A stretch of 64,000 nt of DNA from Athripsodes cinereus. Lineage: Eukaryota; Arthropoda; Insecta; Trichoptera; Leptoceridae. A program made the translations under genes and the position numbers. A model generated the notes under the pieces. It did no database searches. It saw only the letters and a list, made by a program, of their open reading frames with translations, and was not told the origin of the DNA. Shown one piece after another: positions 1 to 9,570 of this stretch (within the stretch, counting starts at the first letter, position 1; each line of letters starts with the position of its first letter). The stretch lies in assembly GCA_947579605.1 (NCBI GenBank), contig OX388313.1:1302001-1366000 (forward strand), given 5' to 3'.

Positions 1-155
1 ACGACCATGTCGAAACTCTAAAACCAATTTTTGACGATCGTTATCAAAGAAAAAGAGTCACCGTATACAGCATCCAAGCGGTCTTTGATTTCGCTGCGCG
101 TATTCCCTTCCAAAAACAAGAATCGAATCACCGACCGATATTGCTCTTTTTCCAT
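1..155 (-). pseudogene. mariner transposase, N-terminal fragment
   Basis: Reading the minus strand from an ATG at 153-155 gives a peptide starting MEKEQYRSVIRFLFLEG and continuing through TRSEIKDRLDAVYGDS, then KNWF. This matches the N-terminal DNA-binding region of a mariner subfamily as I remember it. The transposase would cut and paste its own element at TA sites. An in-frame TAG follows KNWF at 18-20, and the frame then runs off the window edge, so the copy is at least partly inactivated here. A plus-strand ORF over the same bases is a shadow. The family match is from memory and was not searched. Confidence 0.75.
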
Positions 156-355
156 TTTTCGAAAATCCGTGGACCCGCCCGCTTCCACACGCGGTCAAAA
201 CAAAACCATAAGTCCAATTTGGCTGAAATTTTGATAGTTACTGTCTAAAAGAATGCACTACACGATGGTGTATTTTTCTTGCGATAGTGATGCCATCGGG
301 CGGAGAGGCTAAGTACTTATCGGACCGCCCTCGGCGTACATATTCGTTAAACAAT
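156..355. other. probable mariner 5' noncoding region and flank
   Basis: Lies upstream of the mariner start codon and should contain its 5' leader and terminal inverted repeat, but the outer end was not placed because the other end is outside the window. A GC-rich patch at 298-330 can pair GGGCGG with CCGCCC across a 21-base loop. Confidence 0.35.
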
Positions 356-428
356 AATTATCACCAAAAGATAAACAATTAACACTAAAAGGAAAACAAT
401 CAACAACAAAAGACAAACAATTAACACC
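356..428. repeat. 21-bp minisatellite, about 3.5 units
   Basis: Three full units at 356-376, 377-397 and 398-418 plus a partial unit to 428. Each begins AATTA or AATCA, contains a CACCAAAAG-like core and ends AAAC. Units differ by a few bases. The array abuts a tRNA-type SINE head directly. Confidence 0.85.
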
Positions 429-590
429 AACGCACATGCCTGTGTGTCGTGAGGTCCTGGGTTCGAATCCCGGTCAGGGCAAAATGAAGAATGACTTTTT
501 TTAAATGTCCTGAGTCTTGGTGTTACATGTATTCATGTATAATAATATGTGCTCAGTGCATTGTAAATTCAAAATAAAACATAAATGTTT
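429..590 (+). mobile_element. tRNA-derived SINE, family 1, partial
   Basis: Contains a perfect pol III B box (GGTTCGAATCC) inside a T-arm-like GGTCCTGGGTTCGAATCCCGG, followed by GGGCAAAATGAAGAATGAC and the GTGTTACATGTAT body shared with the copies at 1711, 18340 and 61690. The A-box side is degraded relative to the 61690 copy. The 3' end fades into AT-rich sequence near 590. Confidence 0.75.
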
Positions 591-1454
591 TTCTAACCAG
601 GTGTTTTTAACAAATTAATTCTACATTGCCTCTACAGGCATACTGGTAACCAAAAGGAAAATTTTCAGTTTAGTGATGAGTGATTCCACTCATTCTGGTA
701 CTTTTATTGTTTTTAAGCTCGGAAAGAATGATTTCAATGTTTATAGCATGTAATTAGACCACTGGATTCTCCAATTTTGTAAGAAACTTTTTGTTTAATT
801 CCTCTGGGTCGAGAAAATGTCTGGTTTTTATCAATATTACGACAAGGAACGATTTAAAAACACGACTATTTCATTCGGACATCTTTGGAAGCGAAAGAAA
901 GATCACCAATCCATAGACAAATCATACCAAGTTTTAAGCATAGTCAAAATATCCAGCACAGAGCTGTCCGAATTCGGCTCGCTCTATGGTGCCAAAGTTC
1001 TGTATCAATGCTCTTATTACCGTCTATTATTGGTCGTATTCGTAAAACGAACTGAATTTTGGCCCAGTAGTGTATTTTATGCATTCTGTTGCCTGCTTAG
1101 TATGGAGGAATTCGCATTACTATTGTATAGATATAAAATAATACCATAATAAAATTACCATCTATACAAACTTGCTGCCGTTCCTATATTTACATTGTAT
1201 ATTGTTGTTATTACATATTATTATGCTGGCTGCGTTATTCCCATCTCTCCGCGTTGGATGGTCGCCTCGATGCAAACCAGTTATGGTTTTGTATGTGTTA
1301 TTTTGTTTGTTATGTTATGATGATGTTGATGTAAGGCTTCCAGAATTGCAAGATATTAATTTAGACACCTTATTCATAGTTACATAAACATATTATTTGT
1401 ATTCCATAATACATTGTTTTATTTTAAAACATGTTTTTGTTTCAACACTGATAT
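591..1454. other. AT-rich sequence, nothing assigned
   Basis: Two open frames (817-1149, 110 codons; 1172-1387, 71 codons) have no recognisable motif, no supporting splice structure and ordinary AT-rich composition. I treat them as chance. Confidence 0.5.
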
Positions 1455-1545
1455 CCGATTGTGGAGTCACCGATTAAGAATAGGTCTACCACTCTTTTCT
1501 GTTAGTTTTCAAGTGTCCTTTAACTCTTAAGATACAGGTTTAAGA
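1455..1545 (+). mobile_element. SINE-T copy, 5' part
   Basis: GTGGAGTCACCGATTAAGAATAGGTCTACCACTC followed by TTTTCAAGTGTCCTTTAA (split here for length) matches the 5' third of the roughly 245-bp SINE-T unit best seen at 44804-45048. Diverged; the rest of the element is not recognisable. Confidence 0.65.
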
Positions 1546-1710
1546 AAATTTTCGATATCTCATATGAAAAAGACACCTTTTAATCCGCACTTTCAAACAC
1601 TCTCGGGCGTATAATAGTGGACAGCCTGAATGGTTGGCCTGTCATATTTGACTCGTAGGAATATTTTCAACTTCTGTTAACTTCCAATGCCCCCTTAAGG
1701 GTGAGAAATA

Positions 1711-1920
1711 TCAAAACATTGAGTCACGAGGTCCCGGGTTGATTCCCGGCCAGGGCGAAATGAAGAATGACCTTTTTCAAATTGTCCTGGGTCTGGATGT
1801 TACATGTATATGTGTTCAGTGCATTGTATATATGTGTATCGTCGTGTTAGTACCCAAAATACAAGATTCATATCTTAGTTTGGGACAAGCTCGATCTGTG
1901 TGAATCGTTTATGCATGTTA
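1711..1920 (+). mobile_element. tRNA-derived SINE, family 1
   Basis: Starts within the tRNA-like head (GAGTCACGAGGTCCCGGG), has a B box with one change (GGTTGATTCCC), then the family body: TTTTTCAAATTGTCCTGGG, GTTACATGTATATGTG, TAGTACCCAAAATACAAG, and the 3' end TGGGACAAGCTCGATCTGTG. It lacks the A-box half, so it is 5' truncated. Confidence 0.8.
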
Positions 1921-2738
1921 TGTATGTTATATTTCTGTTTCTTGTCCTCTCCCATATTTCTCCAATCTCTTATATATTTGAATTACTTTTGCCCATTTTC
2001 TTGTGCCATGATAATTTTACGCAATACTAGCCCATTTTTGAGGTTGACAAACTCCTCCTTTTCATCCTAATATTTCTGTTTCAAAATTCTGTTTATTTCT
2101 GACTTTGTCAGTCCTCTATCTAACTATATAACCTACTATTGCCTCTGAGATTTCGTAATAATTTAAACATGTTAGTGTTCACAGTGAATGCATAACTGAA
2201 GCAGTACTTAGTAAAATATGTAGATGTAAGGTGCACTTCTAGTTTGAGTAACACTTTCTTATGTAGTGCATATTAAATTGTGTTGTACAAAACTAGTTAC
2301 ATTCAAAGAACCTACATAGTAAGTGTTATAATTGATATTATATGTTATATGGAATTGCTGTGAACTTTTGTATTATAATAATATGTGATTGTATTGTGTT
2401 CTGATCAATGATGTGTAACGAATGTCTTAGTTTTATTAATAACTTGAGTTTACTTAGGTACATTTAACTATAAGACTTTGCAAACTGCATTGCAATAAAG
2501 ATTATCAGCGTATGTTTGCTTATTCTAACTATGTTCTGAGTCATATTAGAATTGATTATTTTGTAAAAAAAAATAATAAAAATACGGCGTTTAACAAAAT
2601 AAATCCAGCGTTGAGGTATGTCATCAAATAGCGCGGCAGTAACCAACACACAGGTCATTTTCTCCTTCACACAAAAAATATCAAGAATAGTGGTGTATAT
2701 CATGTTATAATATTCAGCAGAGTTTGTTCATTTTGTTT
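1921..2738. other. AT-rich sequence, nothing assigned
   Basis: No motif-bearing ORF, RNA gene or repeat recognised. A 79-codon minus-strand ORF at 2464-2703 looks like chance. Confidence 0.5.
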
Positions 2739-2994
2739 TTAAACCAATCGGACGTCTCAATCGGAGAAGAATATTTACATAATGTAATTTTGTGTAAAAA
2801 GGCGTCCCGAAGCATACAAATCGGCTCTAGGTTGGCTTAAGTGATTACTGTCGATGTCTGTGGTCTACATTTGTCAATTCCACCATTCTCACTGTCATGA
2901 TTTAAAGATGTATTTTTCTCTTCTTCCGATTAGATTTTGCACAATATTACATTGTGTAAATATGGTTTTCCAATAGAGATGTTTGATTGGTTAA
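2739..2994. mobile_element. long-TIR non-autonomous DNA element (MITE-1), diverged
   Basis: The left arm AACCAATCGGACGTCTC reappears inverted at the right end (GAGATGTTTGATTGGTTAAG). Inner parts of the arms also pair (ATTTACATAATGTAA against TTACATTGTGTAAAT). The centre shares TGGCTTAAGTGATTACT and CAATTCCACCATTCTCACTG with the better-kept copy at 47578-47930. No clear target duplication, so the superfamily is unassigned. Confidence 0.65.
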
Positions 2995-3204
2995 GTCAAC
3001 TGCGCATTGTTTCGAAAGCCGCAATTAAACAGTGAAAAAAGTACCTAAATATTTTAAAGAATATTGTTTTAGTTGAGAGTAATTCGAACACAAAATACCA
3101 CTTTGATTTGAAGTGCACGTTTGTGCATATTTGAAGGAAACAAGATAATAAAATTCATATATAAATTTAACACATGAAATTATCACATAAAGCTTAGAAA
3201 AGAC

Positions 3205-3325
3205 ACGTCACTTTATTTGGTAGTGTGCCATTGTGATATCTTATAGAAGTGTGCTTTGTCCAATTAAGCTACCAGGAGACATGCCGAAAGCTTCAAAATT
3301 CTCTCTTACAAACCACAATGATAGC
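3205..3325 (-). mobile_element. tRNA-derived SINE, family 3, partial
   Basis: TATTTGGTAGT, then GTGTGCTTTGTCCAATTAAGC, then a CCGAAAGCTTCAAAATTCTC stretch match the copy at 57655-57830 in the same orientation. The B box is lost here, and family membership rests on the flanking body. Confidence 0.6.
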
Positions 3326-5020
3326 TTCACGTGTATGTAGATACTGTTCTGAGATATCTTGTATGTGTACAAAGTGCTGGATAATTCGATAATAATCGAA
3401 CCCACTTTAAACCATCAAGTCTATACTTCAAACATATTAAATACAATCGAATATTATCGAAATTGCGTAGATTTCTAATTTCTATAAACAAAATTAACCG
3501 ACATTTTATCATAATACAAATAATCTTATATTTATCTATCAATCAAATTATAATATTCTATTGTAAAATATGGCTTACAATTCGATGAACGAGAATCTAG
3601 GTAATGCTATTTATTATCTATCAAAGTACTTATTGCTATTCAAGAAAATCCATGCGTAATTATAAAATGTATTCATTCGCGCATTATTTTTGATTTTATG
3701 GAAACTTCGCACCTGTTCTCGCTGGCTGATGGTTGCAATAACTTAATAATTTCATATTGTAATACTGTCTTGTCAGTCTGGTTTGTTACAAAGTAAATTG
3801 CTTACTTGCTTAATCCATATTTCAGTTTCAACAAGAGCTTTAGGCTATTTCCTATTCGCTCATTGATGGAGACCACGACATCCAACCGACAACCCTGAAA
3901 TCCTGTATCTTCAATGAGGGTAAAAGATGGAAGTGACAGACGTCCAGCCATTTTTACAAAAATCGTGATTCCTTTTATTTTCTATAAGTTTCTGTTAGCA
4001 AATTATTCTTGTTTATTTTTCGTTCCCCTACTGTATTATCATCTGTTTTACTGCCACATTACTTCATTCAAATGTCGGATTTTTATCAGATGCTTAATTT
4101 TAGACCTTTTCTATCTACCTTTTTCTAAACTTTTTCAAAACAAGTTTCACCATATCCTGCATTCATATTAAACAATGCAGAATTTTAATCCCAGGTACAT
4201 AATTCTTATGAAAATTATGGTATTTAGAATACTATCAGAAGTTTATAATAATTATTATATCATGTGTTTTTGCAACTATTATACGCACGCAAATTCCATA
4301 ATTTTTCATCAGACAAATTAAAATAATTACACTCAGACTATTAAAATAAGATAAAGTTGTTTTTCTTTCGAAAGAAATGCCTGTTATTATCGATAGTTAT
4401 GTCCTAATAAAATAATAGAAGGTAGAATATTTATCAATTGATCTGAGGAATGAGGACTAACTTGAAATAATGCCAGTAGTGAGGCGAATTTTCCGTAATA
4501 ATTTATGATATTGTGACAAAATTTATTTTAATTCTAGTCATATACTGTCTCCCTGTCTCTTGGAATTCTTCCATTTTTTGTCAAAATTACTTGAAGATTG
4601 AGAGAAAGTCTTGAGAAAGTTATATTTTTGGAAATTATTTTGGTATGTTAATCAAAGAAACGCTGACAATAGGCTGAGTGAAGACCACACCTTTTTGCAA
4701 GAAGCTTTTGCCGATAGATACACAATACGGCGCCCTTGAGATCATGTAATGAATAAGGCGCTTTGCAAATTGTTCATAATATATACAGGAAGTAATTCAT
4801 TTTGTAGAATGTCGACCTATTTTGCGCGCATCAATTTTCTCGCAGGTGACGCAAGCATCATTGCTCTATACCGGGTCTTGTTAGTTTCAAAATAGTGTTC
4901 CGTTGTAAATTTAAGAAATGAATTAATAAAAAAAAGACAAAATATAGGATTTATGTGCTTCCTTTAAATTGCTCGATTGAATCGTTTATAATATTATATT
5001 AAAACTTGTTTATAGAAGGT
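3326..5020. other. AT-rich sequence with one weak exon candidate
   Basis: Mostly low-complexity AT-rich DNA. At 3816-3825 a CATATTTCAG acceptor-like site precedes about 80 bases of more balanced composition ending at a GTAAAAG donor-like site near 3919. All three frames contain a stop, so as an internal coding exon it fails. It could be untranslated, a terminal exon in one frame (ending SLMETTTSNRQP then stop), or chance. Nothing else recognised. Confidence 0.3.
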
Positions 5021-5024
5021 AAGT

Positions 5025-5405
5025 GTCGATCGTGGAGACCCCGTCGAAAAATAGGTCTCCTACACATTTCAGTAAATTTTCAAGTATTCAGTAAAAGACA
5101 GCTATTTGTAGAACGTCACCTATCAATTTAGATAATAAATATTTAAAGAAAAAACACTGTTTACTTTCATTTAAAATTAAAGTAAACAGTGTTTTTTCTT
5201 TAAATATTTATTATCTAAATTAAAATGAACTTTCATAGTGTTTCCTCTTCGAAAATCGAAAAGTTATCACCTATCAAGATATTTTACATCTTCAATTCAG
5301 CAGCCCCTCCCAACTTCTATTGCCAAGGAGAGGATGGCTTGCAATTTTATTTCACGTAGAATGTCCGCTGGCTACCCCACTGGTGGAAAATTCCGTGAAG
5401 GTATG
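5025..5405 (+). mobile_element. SINE-T copy split by a hairpin insertion
   Basis: The 5' part (CGTGGAGACCCCGTCGAAAA, then TAGGTCTCCTACAC) lies at 5025-5110. The 3' part (ATTTTACATCTTCAATTCAG ... GGCTACCCCACTGGTGG) lies at 5279-5400. Between them is a 140-bp insertion with a long perfect hairpin. The tail ends GTGAAGGTATGAATGAATGAA, a simple-repeat tail. Confidence 0.7.
5127..5266. mobile_element. hairpin insertion with 11-bp flanking direct repeat
   Basis: Direct repeats TCACCTATCAA at 5116-5126 and 5267-5277 flank the inserted segment. Most of it is a perfect inverted repeat: arms 5125-5167 and 5179-5221 (43 bases each, no mismatch by eye) around an 11-base loop. The arm starts two bases inside the left direct repeat. 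It looks like a young foldback or MITE insertion into the SINE. Confidence 0.65.
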
Positions 5406-5659
5406 AATGAATGAATAAATTAGTTGATTAATCTTATTATAATCCAAATAAATAATTTCTATGGTAAACACTTTTCTGCTATCATCAATTTGATGTTTGT
5501 AGTTCATTATATAAACATTTGCGTTATTTTTTCCTGCTCTGTTTTTATATCAGAAATCGTGATCTGAGAAATCACCACATGCACACATACTTATAATAAT
5601 TTCATACGTAGGTATTACATGTCGACTGTCCAATTACATAACTCAACAAGTCGACAATA

Positions 5660-6350
5660 GGGCCAATTCTGAATCTTAATGAACTAACTAACTAAAAAGT
5701 TGATAAATATTAGTTATTATGTAGTATTCAGCATTAGTTATGAACTATAAACAACTATAAACTCGAGAACCACCAAGTGCAAACGGTAAAATCTATGGGA
5801 CAAACTTAATATTAGTCAGTGATGCCGCAATACAAAATGTTTTTCACGTTCCGATTTACACTTCTGGCAACAATTTAATAGTTGTCGCGCGTGAAAATTG
5901 TGAAATGTCAGATTTGCCGATATATTTTGGCGTTCGTATTTGCGTCGGTGGTGGTGTAATTTTACAATTTATACATGCTAAGAGTTGCCCTAAAAATATA
6001 TTTTTTTACTTTTAATTGAAAAAACAACTTAACACTTCCAAAATATAGCAATATTCTGCGGTAAAATGACAGCAACTAATAATATTCTCACATTAAAAGT
6101 CGCAAATAAAATTCTGCCAAATCCAACTTATTTTAGTCGTCGGTTGTCAACTAAAATTTCATTCTGAATAAGAAATCCATAGATTCTCGAAATTTATAGT
6201 TGCACTAAGGTGTCAAAATGAACTAATGAACTAAATTAGTACGGAAAACTATGAATACGAATTAGAACTAATTATCATGACTCAACTATCTCCTCACACT
6301 TAGTTGACTTAGTTAGTGCAACTAAACTATTTTATGATTCAGAATTGGCC
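5660..6350. mobile_element. TIR element, about 690 bp, unclassified
   Basis: GGCCAATTCTGAATC at 5661-5675 is inverted at the right end (GATTCAGAATTGGCC, 6336-6350). Subterminal DNA on both sides is rich in AACTAA/TTAGTT motifs. The inside contains no transposase-like ORF, so it is non-autonomous. The flanks (ATA-like on both sides) do not settle the target-duplication length. Confidence 0.65.
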
Positions 6351-6655
6351 ATAATTGCGAAAATATTTTTTATATTGGTAAAACACACATTCATCGGCAC
6401 TCTTTCAATAACTCAAACAAATAACTATAAAATATAACACGGTTTCCTTTTATATACCTATTCAATATTTAGTTGCGGAAAAAAATAATGTAACTACCTA
6501 TTTTCAATTCCACTGATAAATATTTCGATTCGTTTAACTATTGAACGAAACAAAGAAAACGTAGATACATATCGCCTGTCAAAGTTCCATAATTCAACTA
6601 GTAGAAATGTCTCATATTCAATAAATCACCATTTTTGTTATTTTGCTATATTATA

Positions 6656-7685
6656 CAGTGAAACCTCTATTTATCGTTTTTGAAGGGACCTATTGAAATA
6701 AACTATGGATGCGGGAAAACAATGAATGCGGGAGTATAGAAAAAATCAAATTAATATGTATTTTAATGTTTAATATGTAGGTACCTGGTACATACGAGTA
6801 CCTATATAGGTTTTATAAAAATGATACATGTTTCAAAAGTTATATATCAATTTGTTGAAATAAAAAATATAGTAACAAAATAAAAAAGAAAGCTGCATGG
6901 AGAGCAAAATCATACTTTATACTGTATGTAATCTTTCATCGTTATTTGCTTTTTTGCTTTTTTATTGTACCTACTGACGTACTATCATAAAAGACAGCCG
7001 ACAGAATCAACAAACTGTTCTTTCTTTCTCGCTCGCTGTCCAATGTTTTTATACATACAAGACGATTTTTTTTGTATAATTTAAACGGTCAATGCGATAA
7101 AATCATATAGAGAAACGATGGATGCGATATATTTTTACGTGTTTTGTATGAAACTAATTCGGAACTGTAAAAATTAACGAATCGAATCGGAACTGTAAAA
7201 ATGCAGTGGAGATGCGATCGTTAAGAAGAATGGTTGGTAAAACGCTGCATGATAGAGTGAAGAATGAGGATATTAGAAGAATGAGCGGATGCAAGAAGAG
7301 TGTTGTGGACAGAATGCGCGTGAATAAACTACGGTGGTTTGGACACGTTGAACGAATGAACGAAGTAAGAATGACAAAGAGGATATACTTGTCTGAAAGA
7401 AAAGGTGTGAGGAAGCGCGGACGTCCGAGAACCACGTGGCTTGATCACGTGGATCAAATTCTCAAGGACGGCCGCGTGTTGAGTAAGAGGAATCGACGTG
7501 CATGTATGAGAAACTGTATGAATGTGGAGGAAGCGAAGGAAGTGTGTTAAGATAGATCTGTGTGGCGTTCCGTTCTCTCTGCCTACCCCACTTGGGATAC
7601 GGCGTGAGGGTATAGTATAGTATAAAAATTAACGACAAATACGGGAAAACAATTATTCGAGGAACGATAGATAGAGGTTTCACTG
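6656..7685. mobile_element. pogo/Tc1-mariner-like TIR element with nested LINE
   Basis: Left end CAGTGAAACCTCTATTTATC and the inverse of the right end CAGTGAAACCTCTATCTATC agree over about 23 bases with one change. TA dinucleotides flank both ends (6654-6655 and 7686-7687). TA duplication and CAGT...AACCTC termini are typical of pogo/Tigger-type elements. No transposase ORF remains. A LINE fragment (7181-7622) sits inside; removing it leaves an element of about 575 bp. Confidence 0.75.
7181..7622 (+). mobile_element. LINE-A (RTE-like) 3' end, 5'-truncated insertion
   Basis: An open frame from 7206 to 7550 encodes the C-terminal end of a non-LTR retrotransposon reverse-transcriptase protein, with motifs LRWFGHVERM, SERKGVRKRGRPRTTWLDHV and QILKDGRVLSKRNRRACM. 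This domain lies after the RT core; the catalytic part is absent. The 3' UTR ends CTACCCCACTTGGGATACGG then a (TATAG)n-type tail. A perfect 13-bp target duplication TAAAAATTAACGA flanks it (7168-7180 and 7623-7635). At the 5' junction a 16-base piece of target (TCGGAACTGTAAAAAT) is copied again. The frame is intact, so the insertion looks fairly recent. Confidence 0.85.
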
Positions 7686-7782
7686 TATTTATATTAAGCT
7701 CTAAAATCATTATGAAAAAAATGTACCCTATATTCAATTCCACAAATAAATATTTCAAATTGCAGGACAAAGACAACGTGAT

Positions 7783-7784
<2 letters not shown>

Positions 7785-7850
<66 letters not shown>
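7785..7850. repeat. 66-base T homopolymer
   Basis: An uninterrupted T run followed by ATAATTTATTTATTTATT. It is most likely the poly(A)-type tail of a minus-strand retroposed copy lying to its right; the exact length is assembly-sensitive. Confidence 0.9.
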
Positions 7851-7857
<7 letters not shown>

Positions 7858-8010
7858 ATTTATTTATTTATTTATTTATATACATACATACAGTTTACAC
7901 AACATAAGAAGTCAATTAATACATACATTATTACTAAAAATACATATAAATAAGTATTATACCTCATGAGGACAAGTCCTGTGTAGAGGTATTACTCAAA
8001 AACAGATATT
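7851..8010 (-). mobile_element. LINE 3' end (minus strand), unclassified
   Basis: Read on the minus strand the segment ends in (AAAT)n then A66, as expected for a polyadenylated LINE 3' UTR. It contains CTCTACACAGGACTTGTCCTC near its 5' side (split: CTCTACACAGG, ACTTGTCCTC). No coding part recognised. Confidence 0.5.
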
Positions 8011-8097
8011 AAACTTTCTACAGTATAACAAAGACTCTAGAAAAAGAGACAGTTTTAAGTGTTGAACAGTAAAAAAAAAAAAAAACACAATATTAGC

Positions 8098-8352
8098 TTA
8101 CTTTAAAATGTGGAAAAGCGTTTTCCGTGCCCAATCTCTTCCCTTATAAATCAACCATTGTTTGACTGGTATTGTATGGTATATTTCACATTTTGCTGTG
8201 TTTTTAAAGCATAATAAAAATATACCAAACACAAAAATGGCGATTACTCGAATATAAGACATTTCTGCTTGTTGGGTTTTGGAACTAGACAGTCGATATG
8301 TAAATTTTATTTTTGTATTTGAAAACTCGTGCTTTACCCGTGGATCTAACAT
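8098..8352 (-). CDS. unrecognised ORF, possible signal-peptide exon
   Basis: I do not recognise this product. From an internal ATG at 8260-8262 the frame gives MSYIRVIAIFVFGIFLLCF, a hydrophobic stretch that looks like a signal peptide or membrane anchor, then KNTAKC and about 30 mostly polar and basic residues (VKQWLIYKG, RDWARKTLFHILK). The stop at 8098-8100 lies inside a good 5' splice-site sequence (GTAAGC, its G at 8101), so the frame could continue into a downstream exon. AT-rich DNA produces hydrophobic ORFs by chance, and no acceptor, promoter or homology is known. Treat as a candidate only. Confidence 0.25.
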   Translation of the reverse strand: MLDPRVKHEFSNTKIKFTYRLSSSKTQQAEMSYIRVIAIFVFGIFLLCFKNTAKCEIYHTIPVKQWLIYKGRDWARKTLFHILK

Positions 8353-8619
8353 TTTTTATTCGCATTTTTTCAATTCACCATACAATCATACCTATTGTAA
8401 GTTTTTTTTTTTTATATTGTTGTAATGTATTTTCTGATGTTATTTTTAGGTAGATTGTATCATAGTATTGTTGTTAATAATATTTCAAGTTTTGTTCCAA
8501 AGTGAACTCATCAACACATCATGTGTTGTTGATGTTAATAATACTAGAATTATTTACCCAAAAACACTTGCATTTTAATATTTCACAGATTATATTACCA
8601 TTTTATCAAGTAATAAACT

Positions 8620-8872
8620 CTGTACCTGAGAGCCATTAGGACTTAAGTGCATCTTTGACAAAAATGCCAAAGTTACGAAAAAAGCGAAAATAACACATAA
8701 GTCGTGAGTCTCAAGTACAGAAATGCTTAGGGTTTATACTATAGGGTCTATGTAATAAGCTGTATATAATATATACATCTTAATACTAGTAAAATGTCGA
8801 GATTTTTCGATTAAAAAATTGAATTCGAAAATTGCATCTTAGTACTTAAGACTAAATGGCTCTCAGGTACAG
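8620..8872. mobile_element. 253-bp MITE with 18-bp perfect TIR core
   Basis: CTGTACCTGAGAGCCATT at the left end is exactly inverted at the right end, and similarity continues inward (ACTTAAGTGCATCTT against TCTTAAGTACTAAGATGC). The interior is non-coding. Flanks share AACT, but a 4-bp match is weak evidence for the duplication length. Superfamily unknown. Confidence 0.75.
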
Positions 8873-9049
8873 AACTGCTGTTGTCTCCTAAATTACAATT
8901 TAATATTCTAACTAAACATAATGTTTTAACCATTGTACAGTAAAGATTTTTTTTTACATAAATACGTACATTTCTCTAGACCAAGCGTGTCTAAGGTTTT
9001 CATTCTGGGTAGGCCCACCCTCAATAATTACAATTTCTCATGCGAGCAC

Positions 9050-9570
9050 ATTGGTTCCTCTTACTCAAAACACGGCCGTCCTTGAGAATTTGATTTACGT
9101 GATCAAGCCACGTGGTTCGCGGACGTCCGCTCTTACTCGCACCCTTTCTTTCAGACAAGTAAATCCTCTTGGTCATTCTTATCTCGTTCAACATGTCCAA
9201 ACCACCGTAGCTTATTTACGTGCATTCTGACCACAACACTCTTCTTGCATTCACTCATTCTTCTAATATCCTCATTCTTCACTGCATTTATTTCACTTTC
9301 GTCCTTCTTCAACCACGTCCATGTCTCGCTTGCATAAATAAGTGATGGAATCAGAATGGTATTGTGCACCAGCATTTTAGCCACGTTCGATACATTGCCA
9401 TTGCTGACAATATGTCGAAGTGCACCGCCGTTCACTCTAGCACCGGCCACTTTCCTTCTTTCAATGTCCCTATCGCATCTTCCATCCCTCGTCAACAAAC
9501 TTCCCAAATATGTATTTATACTCGCTTACTTGCTCCAAACATTCATTGCCAACTTTTATCTCTAATAATC
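9050..9570 (-). pseudogene. LINE-A (RTE-like) reverse transcriptase C-terminal relic
   Basis: Minus-strand frames give SEYKYLGSLLTRDGR, DIERRKVAGARVN, IPSLIYASETWTWL, then NEDIRRMSECKKSVV and LRWFGHVER. In related LINEs this order is the RT thumb, the SLLYGSETW-type region and the C-terminal tail. The long frame is 9151-9507; a frameshift after FGHVER drops it out of frame, and the distal RPRTTWLDHV-type part appears in another frame near 9100. The 3' UTR tail is missing or unrecognisable. Broken, 5' truncated copy. Confidence 0.8.

Noticed and set aside
817..1387. Two adjacent plus-strand ORFs (110 and 71 codons)
   Set aside because: No recognisable motif or splice signals; AT-rich DNA of this size gives such ORFs by chance.
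3816..3925. Coding exon between an AG and a GTAAAAG site
   Set aside because: All three frames have stops; at most untranslated or terminal, too weak to call.
8985..9040. hAT terminus at CAAGCGTGTCTAAGG
   Set aside because: Resembles the left end at 37463, but no right end or duplication is seen; the LINE-A copy begins just after.
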